From Romboutsia hominis (GTDB lineage Bacteria > Bacillota > Clostridia > Peptostreptococcales > Peptostreptococcaceae): a stretch of 64,000 nucleotides of DNA. A program made the position numbers and the translations under genes. Numbering within the stretch: position 1 is the stretch's first letter; every line of letters starts with the position of its first letter. The stretch covers positions 1 through 64,000 of the forward strand of contig NZ_LN650648.1 in assembly GCF_900002575.1 (NCBI RefSeq), written 5' to 3'. This document shows, in pieces, positions 55,422 to 64,000 of the stretch. Under the pieces are notes generated by a model, which saw only the letters and a program-made list of their open reading frames with translations, searched no databases and was not told where the DNA came from.

Positions 55422-56102
55422 ATGATACTTAAAATAACATTAATAGGACTTTTAGCAGGTGTAATAGGAACTGGTATGGGTGGTGTTATATCCGCAGTTT
55501 TCAAGAAAAATGTGGACAAATATCTTAGTTTTTTTATGGGGATATCTGGAGGCATAATGTTAGCTGTAGTAGTTTTCGATTTGATGAATGAGTCAATGGA
55601 GGAAATGGGAATAGCATATACTTCCTTATTTGTATTAATTGGTGTACTTATCACCATGTATATAAAAAATAAGCTCGATATACCTAGTGACTTAAAATCT
55701 GGATATCTTGTTTTTATTAGTATATTACTTCACAATCTACCGGAGGGGTTAGCGATTGGATCGTCTTTTATATCGGAGGAATCCTTTGGTATAACTTTAG
55801 CAATAATAATTGGAATTCACAATATTCCAGAAGGATTAGCTATGGCACTTAGTTTAGTGGGGTCTAAAATTAAAATACCAAAAGTGATTGGATTTACACT
55901 GTTAGCAGGAGTTCCTATGGGTGTGGGTAGTTTTTTAGGTGGTTGTTTTGGGATAGTATTTAATTCTTTAATGGGTATTTTTCTTTCTTTAGCTGCAGGA
56001 ACTATGATATATGTAGTTTTAGAAGAAATATTTCCAAAGTCAACGACATTACATTGTATAATTGGTTTTTTAGTAGGTACAATAATTGTAAAGTGTATTT
56101 AA
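55422..56102 (+). CDS. ZIP family divalent metal transporter
   Basis: A 226-residue membrane protein with eight hydrophobic segments. Two ZIP signature sites are clear: HNLPEG and IHNIPEG, supplying the metal ligands in helices 4 and 5. The cytoplasmic His-rich loop of many ZIPs is absent. Zinc, iron or manganese uptake cannot be told apart from sequence. Shine-Dalgarno AAAGGAGGAG precedes ATG 55422. It lies between prfA and tsaC, a placement also seen in other clostridia. Confidence 0.9.
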   Translation: MILKITLIGLLAGVIGTGMGGVISAVFKKNVDKYLSFFMGISGGIMLAVVVFDLMNESMEEMGIAYTSLFVLIGVLITMYIKNKLDIPSDLKSGYLVFISILLHNLPEGLAIGSSFISEESFGITLAIIIGIHNIPEGLAMALSLVGSKIKIPKVIGFTLLAGVPMGVGSFLGGCFGIVFNSLMGIFLSLAAGTMIYVVLEEIFPKSTTLHCIIGFLVGTIIVKCI

Positions 56103-56130
56103 GCTAAAAATGAAAGTAGGCATACAAAAG

Positions 56131-57171
56131 ATGAAAACAATAATAAGTAAAATAGATGTTAATAACATAAATGTAGAAGAATTAAAAAAACAAGCAGAAT
56201 TATTAAAAGAAGGAAAGACTGTAATATTCCCGACTGAAACAGTATATGGTCTAGGAGCAAATGCTCTAGATGAAAATGCCGTAAAGAAAATATATGAAGC
56301 TAAAGGCAGACCTAGCGATAATCCACTTATAGTACATATATATGATAGAGAAGAAGTTAGAGATCTGGCTAAAGATATAAGTAATAAAGCCGAGATTGTT
56401 ATGGATAAGTTTTGGCCAGGACCAATAACTATAATACTTAATAAAAAGGACATAGTTCCTAACACGACTAGTGGAGGATTAGATACGGTAGCTATAAGGA
56501 TGCCGTCTCATAAAATAGCAAGAGAACTTATAAAACAATCAGGACTACCTATTGCAGCACCATCTGCTAATATATCAGGTAGACCATCTCCAACTAAAGG
56601 TAACCATGTAAAAGAAGAAATGGATGGAAGAGTTAGTGGTATTGTTTTAGGTGGAAATTGTGATTTTGGACTGGAATCTACAGTGTTAGACCTTACAGGT
56701 GAGGTACCTATGATACTTAGACCTGGAAGTATAACAAAAGAAGATCTAGAAGAAGTTTTAGGAGAAGTTTTGGTCGATCCTTCTCTATTAAAAAAAGAAG
56801 ATAATAAAAAAGCAAAAGCACCTGGGATGAAGTATACACATTATTCTCCTGATGCAGACGTATACATAGTGTCAGGGAATGATAAAGATGTTATCAATAA
56901 AATAAATCAAATCATACGTGAAAACTCTGAAAATGGTATTAAATCTGGAGTGATGTGTGTAGAAAAAAATAAAGAAGTATATGAAGGAGAAGTTATTTCT
57001 TTGGGGAATACTTTAGAAGAAGTAGGAAGCAATTTATTTGATGTACTAAGAGAAATGGATAAAAGAAATGTAGATATAGTTTATTCTGAATCCTTTGAAA
57101 TGACTGGTGTAGGTCAAGCTATAATGAATAGATTACTTAAATCGGCAGGATATAAAGTAATAAAAGCATAA
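56131..57171 (+). CDS. Threonylcarbamoyl-AMP synthase (TsaC/Sua5, long form)
   Basis: A 346-residue enzyme for the first step of t6A37 tRNA modification. The N-terminal TsaC domain (~1-210) has the signature FPTETVYGLGANAL, KIYEAKGRPSDNPL and SANISGRPSPT. A C-terminal Sua5 domain (~230-346) after APGMKYTHYSP makes it the long Sua5 form (YwlC in B. subtilis). The start is uncertain: ATG 56131 fits family length and follows AAAGTAGG; ATG 56110 is also in frame, with no better ribosome site. Confidence 0.92.
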   Translation: MKTIISKIDVNNINVEELKKQAELLKEGKTVIFPTETVYGLGANALDENAVKKIYEAKGRPSDNPLIVHIYDREEVRDLAKDISNKAEIVMDKFWPGPITIILNKKDIVPNTTSGGLDTVAIRMPSHKIARELIKQSGLPIAAPSANISGRPSPTKGNHVKEEMDGRVSGIVLGGNCDFGLESTVLDLTGEVPMILRPGSITKEDLEEVLGEVLVDPSLLKKEDNKKAKAPGMKYTHYSPDADVYIVSGNDKDVINKINQIIRENSENGIKSGVMCVEKNKEVYEGEVISLGNTLEEVGSNLFDVLREMDKRNVDIVYSESFEMTGVGQAIMNRLLKSAGYKVIKA

Positions 57172-57230
57172 ATTTATGGCAAAAGTAGGTTAAAATATAT
57201 TATAATAATATAAATTGGAGGACTAGGCAG

Positions 57231-57683
57231 ATGAAAATAGGACTAGGTAGTGATCATGGAGGATATAATCTTAAGGAAGAAATAAAAAAGCACTTAGAAG
57301 CTAAAGGCATAGAGTGTGTAGATTTTGGACCAAAAAATGACTTAGAATCAGTGGACTATCCTATATATGGGGAGACAGTTGCCAATTCAGTAGTAAATAA
57401 AGAGATTGATTATGGAATAATTTGCTGTGGAACAGGAATAGGTATATCTTTAGCAGCTAATAAAGTTAAAGGAATTAGATGTGCTGTAGTATCTGATGTT
57501 TTCTCAGCTAAGATGTCTAAAGCTCATAATGATGCAAACATGTTATCTTTAGGCGAGAGAGTTTTAGGAAGAGGATTAGCTTTAGAAATAGTAGATGCAT
57601 GGATAAATACAGAATTTGAAGGCGGTAGACACTCAAAAAGAGTTGATATGATAAAAGAAATAGAAAAAAAGCACAGCAAATAG
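57231..57683 (+). CDS. rpiB: Ribose-5-phosphate isomerase B
   Basis: A 150-residue RpiB/LacAB-family isomerase interconverting ribose-5-P and ribulose-5-P. N-terminal GLGSDHGGYNLKEEI, the active-site CCGTGIGISLAANK and the C-terminal GGRHSKRVD are diagnostic. It provides the substrate of Prs. Shine-Dalgarno TTGGAGG lies 10-14 nt before the ATG. upp follows after 12 bp. Confidence 0.95.
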   Translation: MKIGLGSDHGGYNLKEEIKKHLEAKGIECVDFGPKNDLESVDYPIYGETVANSVVNKEIDYGIICCGTGIGISLAANKVKGIRCAVVSDVFSAKMSKAHNDANMLSLGERVLGRGLALEIVDAWINTEFEGGRHSKRVDMIKEIEKKHSK

Positions 57684-58325
<642 letters not shown>

Positions 58326-58338
58326 TAAGACAACATGG

Positions 58339-58373
58339 AAAAGGTATCTATAAAATTTATAGATGCCTTTTTA
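58339..58373 (+). terminator. Terminator after upp
   Basis: AAAAGGTATCTATAAA pairs with TTTATAGATGCCTTTT (one G-U), followed by T. Confidence 0.87.
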
Positions 58374-58869
58374 ATAACGAGTAAGGAAAAGGATATCTGT
58401 TAAAGAGGTGAAGTTAAAAAAAATAACAAAACTTTAAATGAAGAAATTTCTATATTATGCTAGTCGGTTTAAATTGTTATTGAGAATCAGAATATTTAAT
58501 TATTAATCTTAAAACATGCATAAATGAGTGAATAGGTAGAATAATATACAAAAACCATTAAAATTTTATAAATATATATTAAATATTATTTAAATGGGAT
58601 AGAAATTGTATAGTTTGAATAATATATTTATGAAAACATTTTATTCAAGTTATATACCTATAATGGCTTAAATTGGTGCTTTCACAAAACTTCAAATGAA
58701 TTCAAAAAAAATCAAATTTAATAAAAAAATGTTTAAAAATTGCTGAAAAAGTGGTAATATAGGATATATGGTTTTTTATATAAAGGGCTCAAAGTGGGTC
58801 TTATAAATCATGTACATAAGTAAATTTAATGAATATATAAGAAACTATTCATAGAGAGGTATCTAATGT
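58374..58869. other. Gene-free region upstream of the atp operon
   Basis: About 500 bp of AT-rich sequence. I see no convincing gene. A promoter for the atp operon should lie here, but no element close to consensus stands out; a weak TTGCTG (58740-58745) with GATATA (58763-58768) has 17-bp spacing. The immediate leader contains AGAGAGG, the ribosome site for atpZ. Confidence 0.4.
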
Positions 58870-59097
58870 ATGAGTAAACACAAGATATACATGGAAATAG
58901 CTAAGATGCTTTCTTTGATAAGTCAAGTAGGGTTGATGATATTAATTCCTATATTTGGGTGTACCTTTTTAGGAAAGTTTTTTGATTCCAAATTTAATAC
59001 AGAACCAATATTTATGATAGTATTTTTATTATTAGGAGTTGGTGGAGCATTTATGGGAGTTTATAAAACTTTAATAGTATACACAAAAAGGAAGTGA
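58870..59097 (+). CDS. atpZ: AtpZ/AtpI family accessory protein
   Basis: A 75-residue protein with two membrane helices (~14-36 and ~46-66) and an FDSKF segment between them, typical of AtpZ (small AtpI-related protein) at the head of ATP synthase operons. The role is assembly or Mg2+/ion handling in related systems. Shine-Dalgarno AGAGAGG lies upstream. atpI follows after 4 bp. Confidence 0.82.
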   Translation: MSKHKIYMEIAKMLSLISQVGLMILIPIFGCTFLGKFFDSKFNTEPIFMIVFLLLGVGGAFMGVYKTLIVYTKRK

Positions 59098-59101
59098 TTA
59101 T

Positions 59102-59491
59102 ATGCATACAAAACTACAAGATGAAATAAACTACGTAACAAAGGGAGTTATAGTTTACGATCTTATAGCTATTATATTATTGTTGATAACTTCAACATTT
59201 AGCAAAGAAATGCTTTTAGGGTTGATATTTGGTACGATAATAGCTGTACTTAATTTTAGATTGTTAGCTATAACAATAGAAAAATCGGTAACTATGCCTG
59301 TTTCTAAGGCTCAAATATACTCAGCTGGTCAATATTTGCTGAGGATGACTGTGACAGGAGTAGTGCTATTTGTCTCTGTAAAAGCCCCATACATACATGT
59401 ATTAGGGGTTGCAATAGGGTTATTAAGTCCTAAGTTTGTTATATTAACAAAAACATTCTTAATAGACAAACTCAAAAGAAAGGAGGCGTAA
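59102..59491 (+). CDS. atpI: ATP synthase accessory protein I
   Basis: A 129-residue protein with four membrane helices and the central GTIIAVLNFRLLAITIEK motif of AtpI. AtpI assists c-ring assembly in several bacteria, including Na+ ATP synthases. It overlaps the atp operon ribosome site for atpB (AAAGGAGGCG at its 3' end). Confidence 0.85.
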   Translation: MHTKLQDEINYVTKGVIVYDLIAIILLLITSTFSKEMLLGLIFGTIIAVLNFRLLAITIEKSVTMPVSKAQIYSAGQYLLRMTVTGVVLFVSVKAPYIHVLGVAIGLLSPKFVILTKTFLIDKLKRKEA

Positions 59492-59493
59492 GT

Positions 59494-60198
59494 ATGAGCC
59501 AAGCAAAATGGGTTATATTTTTCGGTAACTTTAAATTAAGTGAAACCGTAGTAACAAGTTGGTTAATACTTGCAGGGCTTGCTTTAGCTTCTTACTTAAT
59601 GACAAGAAACCTAAAGAAAGTTCCAACAAGTAAATTGCAAATATTCTTAGAATTTGCTATAGGTGGGCTTGCTAAATTAGTAGAAGATACTATGGGTAAG
59701 GAAACTGTAAAAAGAATGCCAAATGTGGTTCCGTACATAGGAAGTTTATTTTTATTCTTTGCGGTTTCTAACTTAATAGGATTATTAGGATTTAGATCAC
59801 CTACAACAGATTTAGATACTACATTAGCATGGTCATTAATAACATTCGTTATGATTTATTATGCAGGTGTTAAATTTAATGGTCCAGTATACTTCAAAGG
59901 ATTATTAGAGCCAAACCCACTGTTATTACCACTTAACTTAATAGGAGAATTAGCGAAACCAGTTTCACTAAGTTTCCGTCCATTTGGTAATATACTTGGT
60001 GGAGCCGTTATAATGGCTTTACTATATGACTTCTTGGGATATCTATCAACATTAATCCCAGGTGTTACAATACCTTTTGGTCAGTTAATAATACCAGTAC
60101 CACTGCACTTATATTTTGATATATTTGCTGGATTATTACAGTCATTTATATTCATAATGTTAACGATGGTATTCGTAGGAAGTGCAGCAACAGAATAA
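59494..60198 (+). CDS. atpB: ATP synthase F0 subunit a
   Basis: A 234-residue stator membrane subunit of F0 that forms the ion half-channels. The essential Arg is in the segment SLSFRPFGNILGGAV (helix 4), and the C-terminal helix has HLYFDIFAGLLQSFIF. Shine-Dalgarno AAAGGAGGCG precedes the ATG at 59494. The next gene, atpE, follows after 57 bp with its own very strong ribosome site. Confidence 0.95.
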   Translation: MSQAKWVIFFGNFKLSETVVTSWLILAGLALASYLMTRNLKKVPTSKLQIFLEFAIGGLAKLVEDTMGKETVKRMPNVVPYIGSLFLFFAVSNLIGLLGFRSPTTDLDTTLAWSLITFVMIYYAGVKFNGPVYFKGLLEPNPLLLPLNLIGELAKPVSLSFRPFGNILGGAVIMALLYDFLGYLSTLIPGVTIPFGQLIIPVPLHLYFDIFAGLLQSFIFIMLTMVFVGSAATE

Positions 60199-60255
60199 AA
60201 AAATATTAAATAATCAAAATTTTAAAAAATTAGAATTTCTAAGGAGGAAGTAATT

Positions 60256-60501
60256 ATGGAAACAGCTATAATAGCAGCAGCTTCAGCTATAGGAGCAGGT
60301 ATCGCAGTTGCAACAGGTATAGGAGCAGGAATAGGACAAGGATTCGCAGCAGGTAAAGGTGCAGAAGCAGTTGGAAACCAACCAGAAGCACAAGGTGATA
60401 TAATAAAAACAATGTTACTTGGAGCAGCAGTAGCAGAGTCTTCAGCAATATACGGACTAGTTATAGCAATAATCCTTCTATTTGCTAATCCATTAATGTA
60501 A
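60256..60501 (+). CDS. atpE: ATP synthase F0 subunit c, Na+-binding type
   Basis: An 81-residue hairpin of two membrane helices that forms the rotor ring. The ion site shows Gln28 in helix 1 and Val59, Glu61, Ser62, Ser63 and Tyr66 in helix 2 (VAESSAIY). This equals the Na+-binding set of Ilyobacter tartaricus c subunit (Gln32, Val63, Glu65, Ser66, Thr67, Tyr70) with Thr to Ser at one position. The loop has the conserved QPE for F1 contact. AAGGAGG gives a strong ribosome site, in line with the high copy number. Confidence 0.96.
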   Translation: METAIIAAASAIGAGIAVATGIGAGIGQGFAAGKGAEAVGNQPEAQGDIIKTMLLGAAVAESSAIYGLVIAIILLFANPLM

Positions 60502-60536
60502 GGAAATTATGAATGAATATTAAGAAATTTTGTAAA

Positions 60537-60562
60537 TAGGAGATGGGGAGAGCCATCTCCTA
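60537..60562 (+). other. Intercistronic hairpin between atpE and atpF
   Basis: TAGGAGATGG (60537-60546) pairs perfectly with CCATCTCCTA (60553-60562) with loop GGAGAG. No T tract follows, so it is not a terminator; position after the c-subunit gene suggests mRNA stabilisation or processing. Confidence 0.6.
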
Positions 60563-60598
60563 CTTACGAATTGTGATTAGTAGGAAGGAGGATAACAT

Positions 60599-61099
60599 AT
60601 GGAATTCAAGCCACTTATAGGCATATCATATGAATTAATATTCCAGCTTATAAATACATTCCTAGTATTTGTAATATTAAAGAAACTTTTATTCAAACCA
60701 GTATTAGGAATAATCGAAGCTAGAGAAAAAGACATCAGAGAAAACTTAGCACAAGGAGAAGTTGCTAAGACAGAAGGTTTATCTTTAAAGAAAGAATATG
60801 AAGAAAAGATAATCTCAGCTAAAAACGAAGGTCAAGAAATAATAAAACAAGCTACATTAAGAGCAGAGCAAAAAGAATCTGAAATGATAGCTAATGCTAA
60901 AAATGAAGCACAAAATATAAGAGAAAAAGCTAATAAAGATATAGAACAAGAAAGACAAAAAGCTATGAATGAAATCAAAAACGATATATCTGATATAGCA
61001 TTATTAGCAGCATCTAAAGTTATTGAGAAAGATATAGATAAATCTAAGCACAAGGATTTAATAGATAACTTTATAAAAGAGGTAGGCGAAGCTAAATGA
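60599..61099 (+). CDS. atpF: ATP synthase F0 subunit b
   Basis: A 166-residue peripheral stalk subunit: one N-terminal membrane helix (~8-30), then a long charged coiled coil (~35-150; EAREKDIRENLAQGE and QEIIKQATLRAEQ). Shine-Dalgarno AAGGAGG precedes the ATG. Its stop overlaps the start of atpH (ATGA). It follows atpE after 97 bp that hold a hairpin. Confidence 0.94.
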   Translation: MEFKPLIGISYELIFQLINTFLVFVILKKLLFKPVLGIIEAREKDIRENLAQGEVAKTEGLSLKKEYEEKIISAKNEGQEIIKQATLRAEQKESEMIANAKNEAQNIREKANKDIEQERQKAMNEIKNDISDIALLAASKVIEKDIDKSKHKDLIDNFIKEVGEAK

Positions 61100-61638
61100 T
61101 GAATGTAGTCGCGAGTAGATATGCTGAAGCCTTATTTCAAGTAGGAGAAGAAACTAACACAACTGCTAGCTTAAATGAAGAATTAGTAGCAGTTGTAAAC
61201 ATACTAAAATCTAACGAAGATTTTTTCAATGTTTTAAAATCTCCTCTTGTAGGAAAAGGAGAAAAGAAAGACTTATTAAAGAAGGTTTTTCAAAATCAGT
61301 TGAGTGAAAATTTAAGCAATTTCTTAAAAATAATGATAGATAAAGATAGAGTTTCAGTTATAGAAGCTGTTCAAAACTCATTTAAAGCATTATTAAATGA
61401 AAAAGAAAATGTGTTAGAAGGAACTGCAATAACTGCAGTACCTATGTCTCAAGAAGAAATTAAAGAACTTGAGTTAAAACTTTCAAAAAAATACAACAAA
61501 AATGTTACTTTAGAAAACAACGTTGATGAATCTATACTAGGAGGAGTTCTAGTTAGACTTGGAAACGAAGAGATAGACGGAACTGTTAAAACTCGTTTAG
61601 CAGGAATGAAAAATATACTATCTCAAGTAATATCTTAG
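61096..61638 (+). CDS. atpH: ATP synthase F1 subunit delta
   Basis: A 180-residue OSCP/delta subunit linking the stalk to the alpha3beta3 head. N-terminal ASRYAEALFQV and the C-terminal ESILGGVLVRLGNEEIDGTVKTRL are diagnostic. It starts inside the atpF stop (ATGATG at 61096-61101, either ATG possible). atpA follows after 15 bp. Confidence 0.95.
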   Translation: MMNVVASRYAEALFQVGEETNTTASLNEELVAVVNILKSNEDFFNVLKSPLVGKGEKKDLLKKVFQNQLSENLSNFLKIMIDKDRVSVIEAVQNSFKALLNEKENVLEGTAITAVPMSQEEIKELELKLSKKYNKNVTLENNVDESILGGVLVRLGNEEIDGTVKTRLAGMKNILSQVIS

Positions 61639-61653
61639 AATGGTGGTGAACCC

Positions 61654-63156
61654 ATGAACTTAAGACCTGAAGAAATAAGTTCTATAATTAAAGAGCAAAT
61701 AAAAAATTATGAGAATAAAGTTGAATTAACAGATACAGGTAGTGTTTTAAAAGTTGGGGACGGTATAGCTAGTGTTTACGGATTAGATAAAGCTATGGCT
61801 GGTGAATTATTAGAGTTCCCAGGAGAAGTATACGGAATGGCTCTTAACCTTGAAGAAGACATGGTTGGGGCAGTTATATTAGGTAACGACTCTGGAATAA
61901 AAGAAGGAGATATCGTTAAGAGAACTGGTAATATAGTTCAAGTTCCAGTTGGTGATGCTATGATAGGTAGAGTTGTAAACTCACTAGGGCAACCAGTTGA
62001 TGGAAAAGGACCTATAAACACTAATAAATTTAGACCAGTTGAATCAGAAGCTACAGGAATAATGGCTAGAAAGTCAGTTCATGAGCCTCTACAAACAGGA
62101 ATAAAAGCTATCGATGCCATGATACCAATAGGTAAAGGACAAAGAGAGCTTGTAATAGGTGATAGACAAACAGGTAAAACATCTATATGTATAGATACAA
62201 TACTTAACCAAAAAGGTAAAGATGTTATATGTATATACGTTGCAATAGGACAAAAGCGTTCGACAGTTGCACAAGTTGTTAGTACATTAGAAAAAGGCGG
62301 AGCTATGGACTACACAATAGTAGTGTCTGCTACAGCATCTGAATCTGCACCACTTCAATTCTTAGCACCATATGCAGGAGTTGCTATGGGTGAAGAATTT
62401 ATGTTCAACGGAAAACATGTATTAATAGTATATGATGATTTAACTAAGCACGCGGTTGCATACAGAGAAATGTCATTATTACTTAAGAGACCACCAGGAC
62501 GTGAAGCTTACCCTGGGGATGTATTCTACTTACACTCAAGATTACTTGAGAGAGCAGCTAAATTATCTGATGAGTTAGGTGCAGGATCTATAACTGCATT
62601 ACCTATAATAGAAACTCAAGGTGGAGACGTTTCTGCTTATATACCAACTAACGTTATATCAATAACAGACGGACAAATATACCTTGTGCCAGAATTATTC
62701 TACTCAGGAATAAGACCAGCAGTTGACCCTGGTATATCAGTATCAAGAGTTGGTGGATCTGCTCAAATAAAATCAATGAAAAAAGTTGCAGGACCATTAA
62801 AACTTCTTTACTCTCAATATAAAGAACTTGCAGCATTCTCTCAATTCGGATCAGACTTAGATGAAGATACTAAGAAGAGACTTGCTCAAGGGGAAAGAAT
62901 AGTTGAGGTTCTAAAACAAGGTGAACATCAACCTATGGATGTTAAAGATCAAGTAATAGCTATATTTGCAGTTGTTAACAACTTATTAGCAGATATACCT
63001 GTAAATAATATAAAGAGATTTGAAGCAGAATTAATTGAATTCATAGATGCTAATTATCCACAAATAGGAGAAAAAATTCTTGCGAATGGAGATTTCACTC
63101 AAGAATTAACAAACGCTATAAACGATTTCAAGAAGAAATTTGTTATAGAAGCGTAA
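61654..63156 (+). CDS. atpA: ATP synthase F1 subunit alpha
   Basis: A 500-residue non-catalytic nucleotide-binding subunit. Walker [10 protein letters not shown] (Lys175), [12 protein letters not shown], the visible [15 protein letters not shown] and [15 protein letters not shown] are family hallmarks, and the N-terminal [13 protein letters not shown] binds delta. Length is typical. Shine-Dalgarno GGTGGTG is near the start. Confidence 0.98.
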   Translation: MNLRPEEISSIIKEQIKNYENKVELTDTGSVLKVGDGIASVYGLDKAMAGELLEFPGEVYGMALNLEEDMVGAVILGNDSGIKEGDIVKRTGNIVQVPVGDAMIGRVVNSLGQPVDGKGPINTNKFRPVESEATGIMARKSVHEPLQTGIKAIDAMIPIGKGQRELVIGDRQTGKTSICIDTILNQKGKDVICIYVAIGQKRSTVAQVVSTLEKGGAMDYTIVVSATASESAPLQFLAPYAGVAMGEEFMFNGKHVLIVYDDLTKHAVAYREMSLLLKRPPGREAYPGDVFYLHSRLLERAAKLSDELGAGSITALPIIETQGGDVSAYIPTNVISITDGQIYLVPELFYSGIRPAVDPGISVSRVGGSAQIKSMKKVAGPLKLLYSQYKELAAFSQFGSDLDEDTKKRLAQGERIVEVLKQGEHQPMDVKDQVIAIFAVVNNLLADIPVNNIKRFEAELIEFIDANYPQIGEKILANGDFTQELTNAINDFKKKFVIEA

Positions 63157-63183
63157 TCCTTTTTAAAAAAGGAGGTAACCCAA

Positions 63184-64000
63184 TTGGCAGGAGCTGGAAT
63201 GAAAGAAATTAAAACTCGTATTGCCAGTGTTGAAAATACTAAGCAAATAACTAAAGCTATGGAATTAGTTGCTTCTTCGAAGTTTAGAAAAGCTAAGGAA
63301 AGAGCAGAAAGTTCTAAGCCATATTTTAATACTTTACAAGAAGCTGTTCAAAATATAGCTAAGAATACGAGTGGAGTTAAAAGTGAATTTCTCAAAGAAA
63401 GAGAAGTTAAAAATAAATGTTATATAGTTATAGCAGGAGATAGAGGACTTGCAGGAGGATACAACTCGAATGTATTTAAAACATTAGTTGCAGAGACTCA
63501 AGGTTCTAATAATGTTAAGGTTGTAGCTATAGGAAAAAAAGCAAAAGAGTTTGTTAGCAAAAGATCTTTTGACTTAATTGGAACAATAGATTCTGTTGAA
63601 GACGTTAAGTATGAAGATATAATCGAGATATCTAATAATATAATGGATTCTTATCAAAACGGAGATATAGATGAAGTTAAGTTAATATATACAGAGTTTG
63701 TTTCAGCATTAAGTCAAGAGCCAAGAGTAACTAGATTGTTACCAATAGCAGTAGACAAAGATAAAGAAGAGAAGAATAGTAGAGCTTCTGTTCAATACTT
63801 ACCTTCTCCAGATGCTGTACTTGGTTTTATCGTACCTAAGTATGTTTCAGGAAGAATATACGGAGGTATAGCTGAAGCTTATGCTTCAGAACAAGCAGCG
63901 AGAAGAACAGCTATGGAATCAGCTACAGACAATGCTAATGAAATGATATCTAATTTAGAGTTACAATACAATAGAGCAAGACAAGCAGCAGTTACTCAGG
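63184..64000 (+). CDS. atpG: ATP synthase F1 subunit gamma (partial, 3' end beyond window)
   Basis: The central rotor-shaft subunit. The start is TTG 63184 (MAGAGMKEIKTRI), 7 nt after AAAGGAGGT; an ATG at 63199 is in frame but lacks this spacing. Visible are NTKQITKAMELVASSK near the N-terminus and AGDRGLAGGYN in the Rossmann-like domain. About 272 codons lie inside the window; the last ones (YNRARQAAVTQ) show the C-terminal helix, so only a few residues are missing. Confidence 0.95.
   Translation, partial: MAGAGMKEIKTRIASVENTKQITKAMELVASSKFRKAKERAESSKPYFNTLQEAVQNIAKNTSGVKSEFLKEREVKNKCYIVIAGDRGLAGGYNSNVFKTLVAETQGSNNVKVVAIGKKAKEFVSKRSFDLIGTIDSVEDVKYEDIIEISNNIMDSYQNGDIDEVKLIYTEFVSALSQEPRVTRLLPIAVDKDKEEKNSRASVQYLPSPDAVLGFIVPKYVSGRIYGGIAEAYASEQAARRTAMESATDNANEMISNLELQYNRARQAAVTQ

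Overview
The window is about 64 kb of an AT-rich, spore-forming Firmicute chromosome. Gene content (spmA/spmB, spoVG, spoVT, spoIIE, yabP/yabQ), low GC and gene order point to class Clostridia, most likely Peptostreptococcaceae related to Clostridioides difficile. This is inferred from protein resemblance and synteny, not from a search. The chromosome order broadly follows the origin-proximal region of Bacillus subtilis (tmk to spoIIE) and then the rho-prfA-upp-atp block. I see no phage, IS element, CRISPR array or plasmid gene.

Layout: 1-3755 is an rRNA operon (16S 3' end, tRNA-Ala, 23S, 5S). 3955-10494 carries an Orn/Lys/Arg decarboxylase, then tmk-holB-ricT and trmN6-rsmI-HD protein. 10600-12488 is a reverse pncB-lrp pair. 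12661-13767 is spmAB. 13918-20033 is a Met T-box, metG-tatD, rnmV-rsmA and an unrecognised acidic-repeat protein. 20115-23664 holds a tripeptidase, a membrane-anchored unknown and reverse murC. 23886-27794 is purR, spoVG, glmU, prs. 27835-31044 contains a frameshifted gene remnant followed by pilT and two prepilin peptidases without pilus structural genes. 31058-36683 is pth-mfd-foldase-spoVT. 36944-45513 is the yabM-mazG-hup-rqcP-yabP-yabQ-divIC-ppx-spoIIE region. 45514-45900 is a gene-free stretch rich in DnaA-box-like and Spo0A-box-like sequences. 45953-58325 holds a secreted M3 peptidase, a 36-residue membrane peptide, glpX, rho, rpmE, tdk, a DUF1385 protein, prmC, prfA, a ZIP transporter, tsaC/sua5, rpiB and upp. 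58870-64000 is the F-type ATP synthase operon atpZIBEFHAG; atpG runs off the end.

Functionally the window joins translation and rRNA maturation (RNase M5 acts on 5S, RsmA and RsmI on 16S), nucleotide salvage and PRPP use (prs, purR, upp, tdk, pncB), the ATP synthase, and many sporulation genes. The best leads outside routine annotation are: the DnaA/Spo0A-box cluster after spoIIE; two genes (spoIIE and the M3 peptidase) whose Shine-Dalgarno sequence lies in the 3' arm of a terminator-like hairpin directly before the ATG; a hairpin between the Shine-Dalgarno and ATG of tmk; an Spo0A-box-like sequence inside a promoter in the 16S-tRNA spacer; a reduced type IV pilus locus; an Asn-rich prion-like segment in Rho; and a complete Na+-binding signature in the ATP synthase c subunit.
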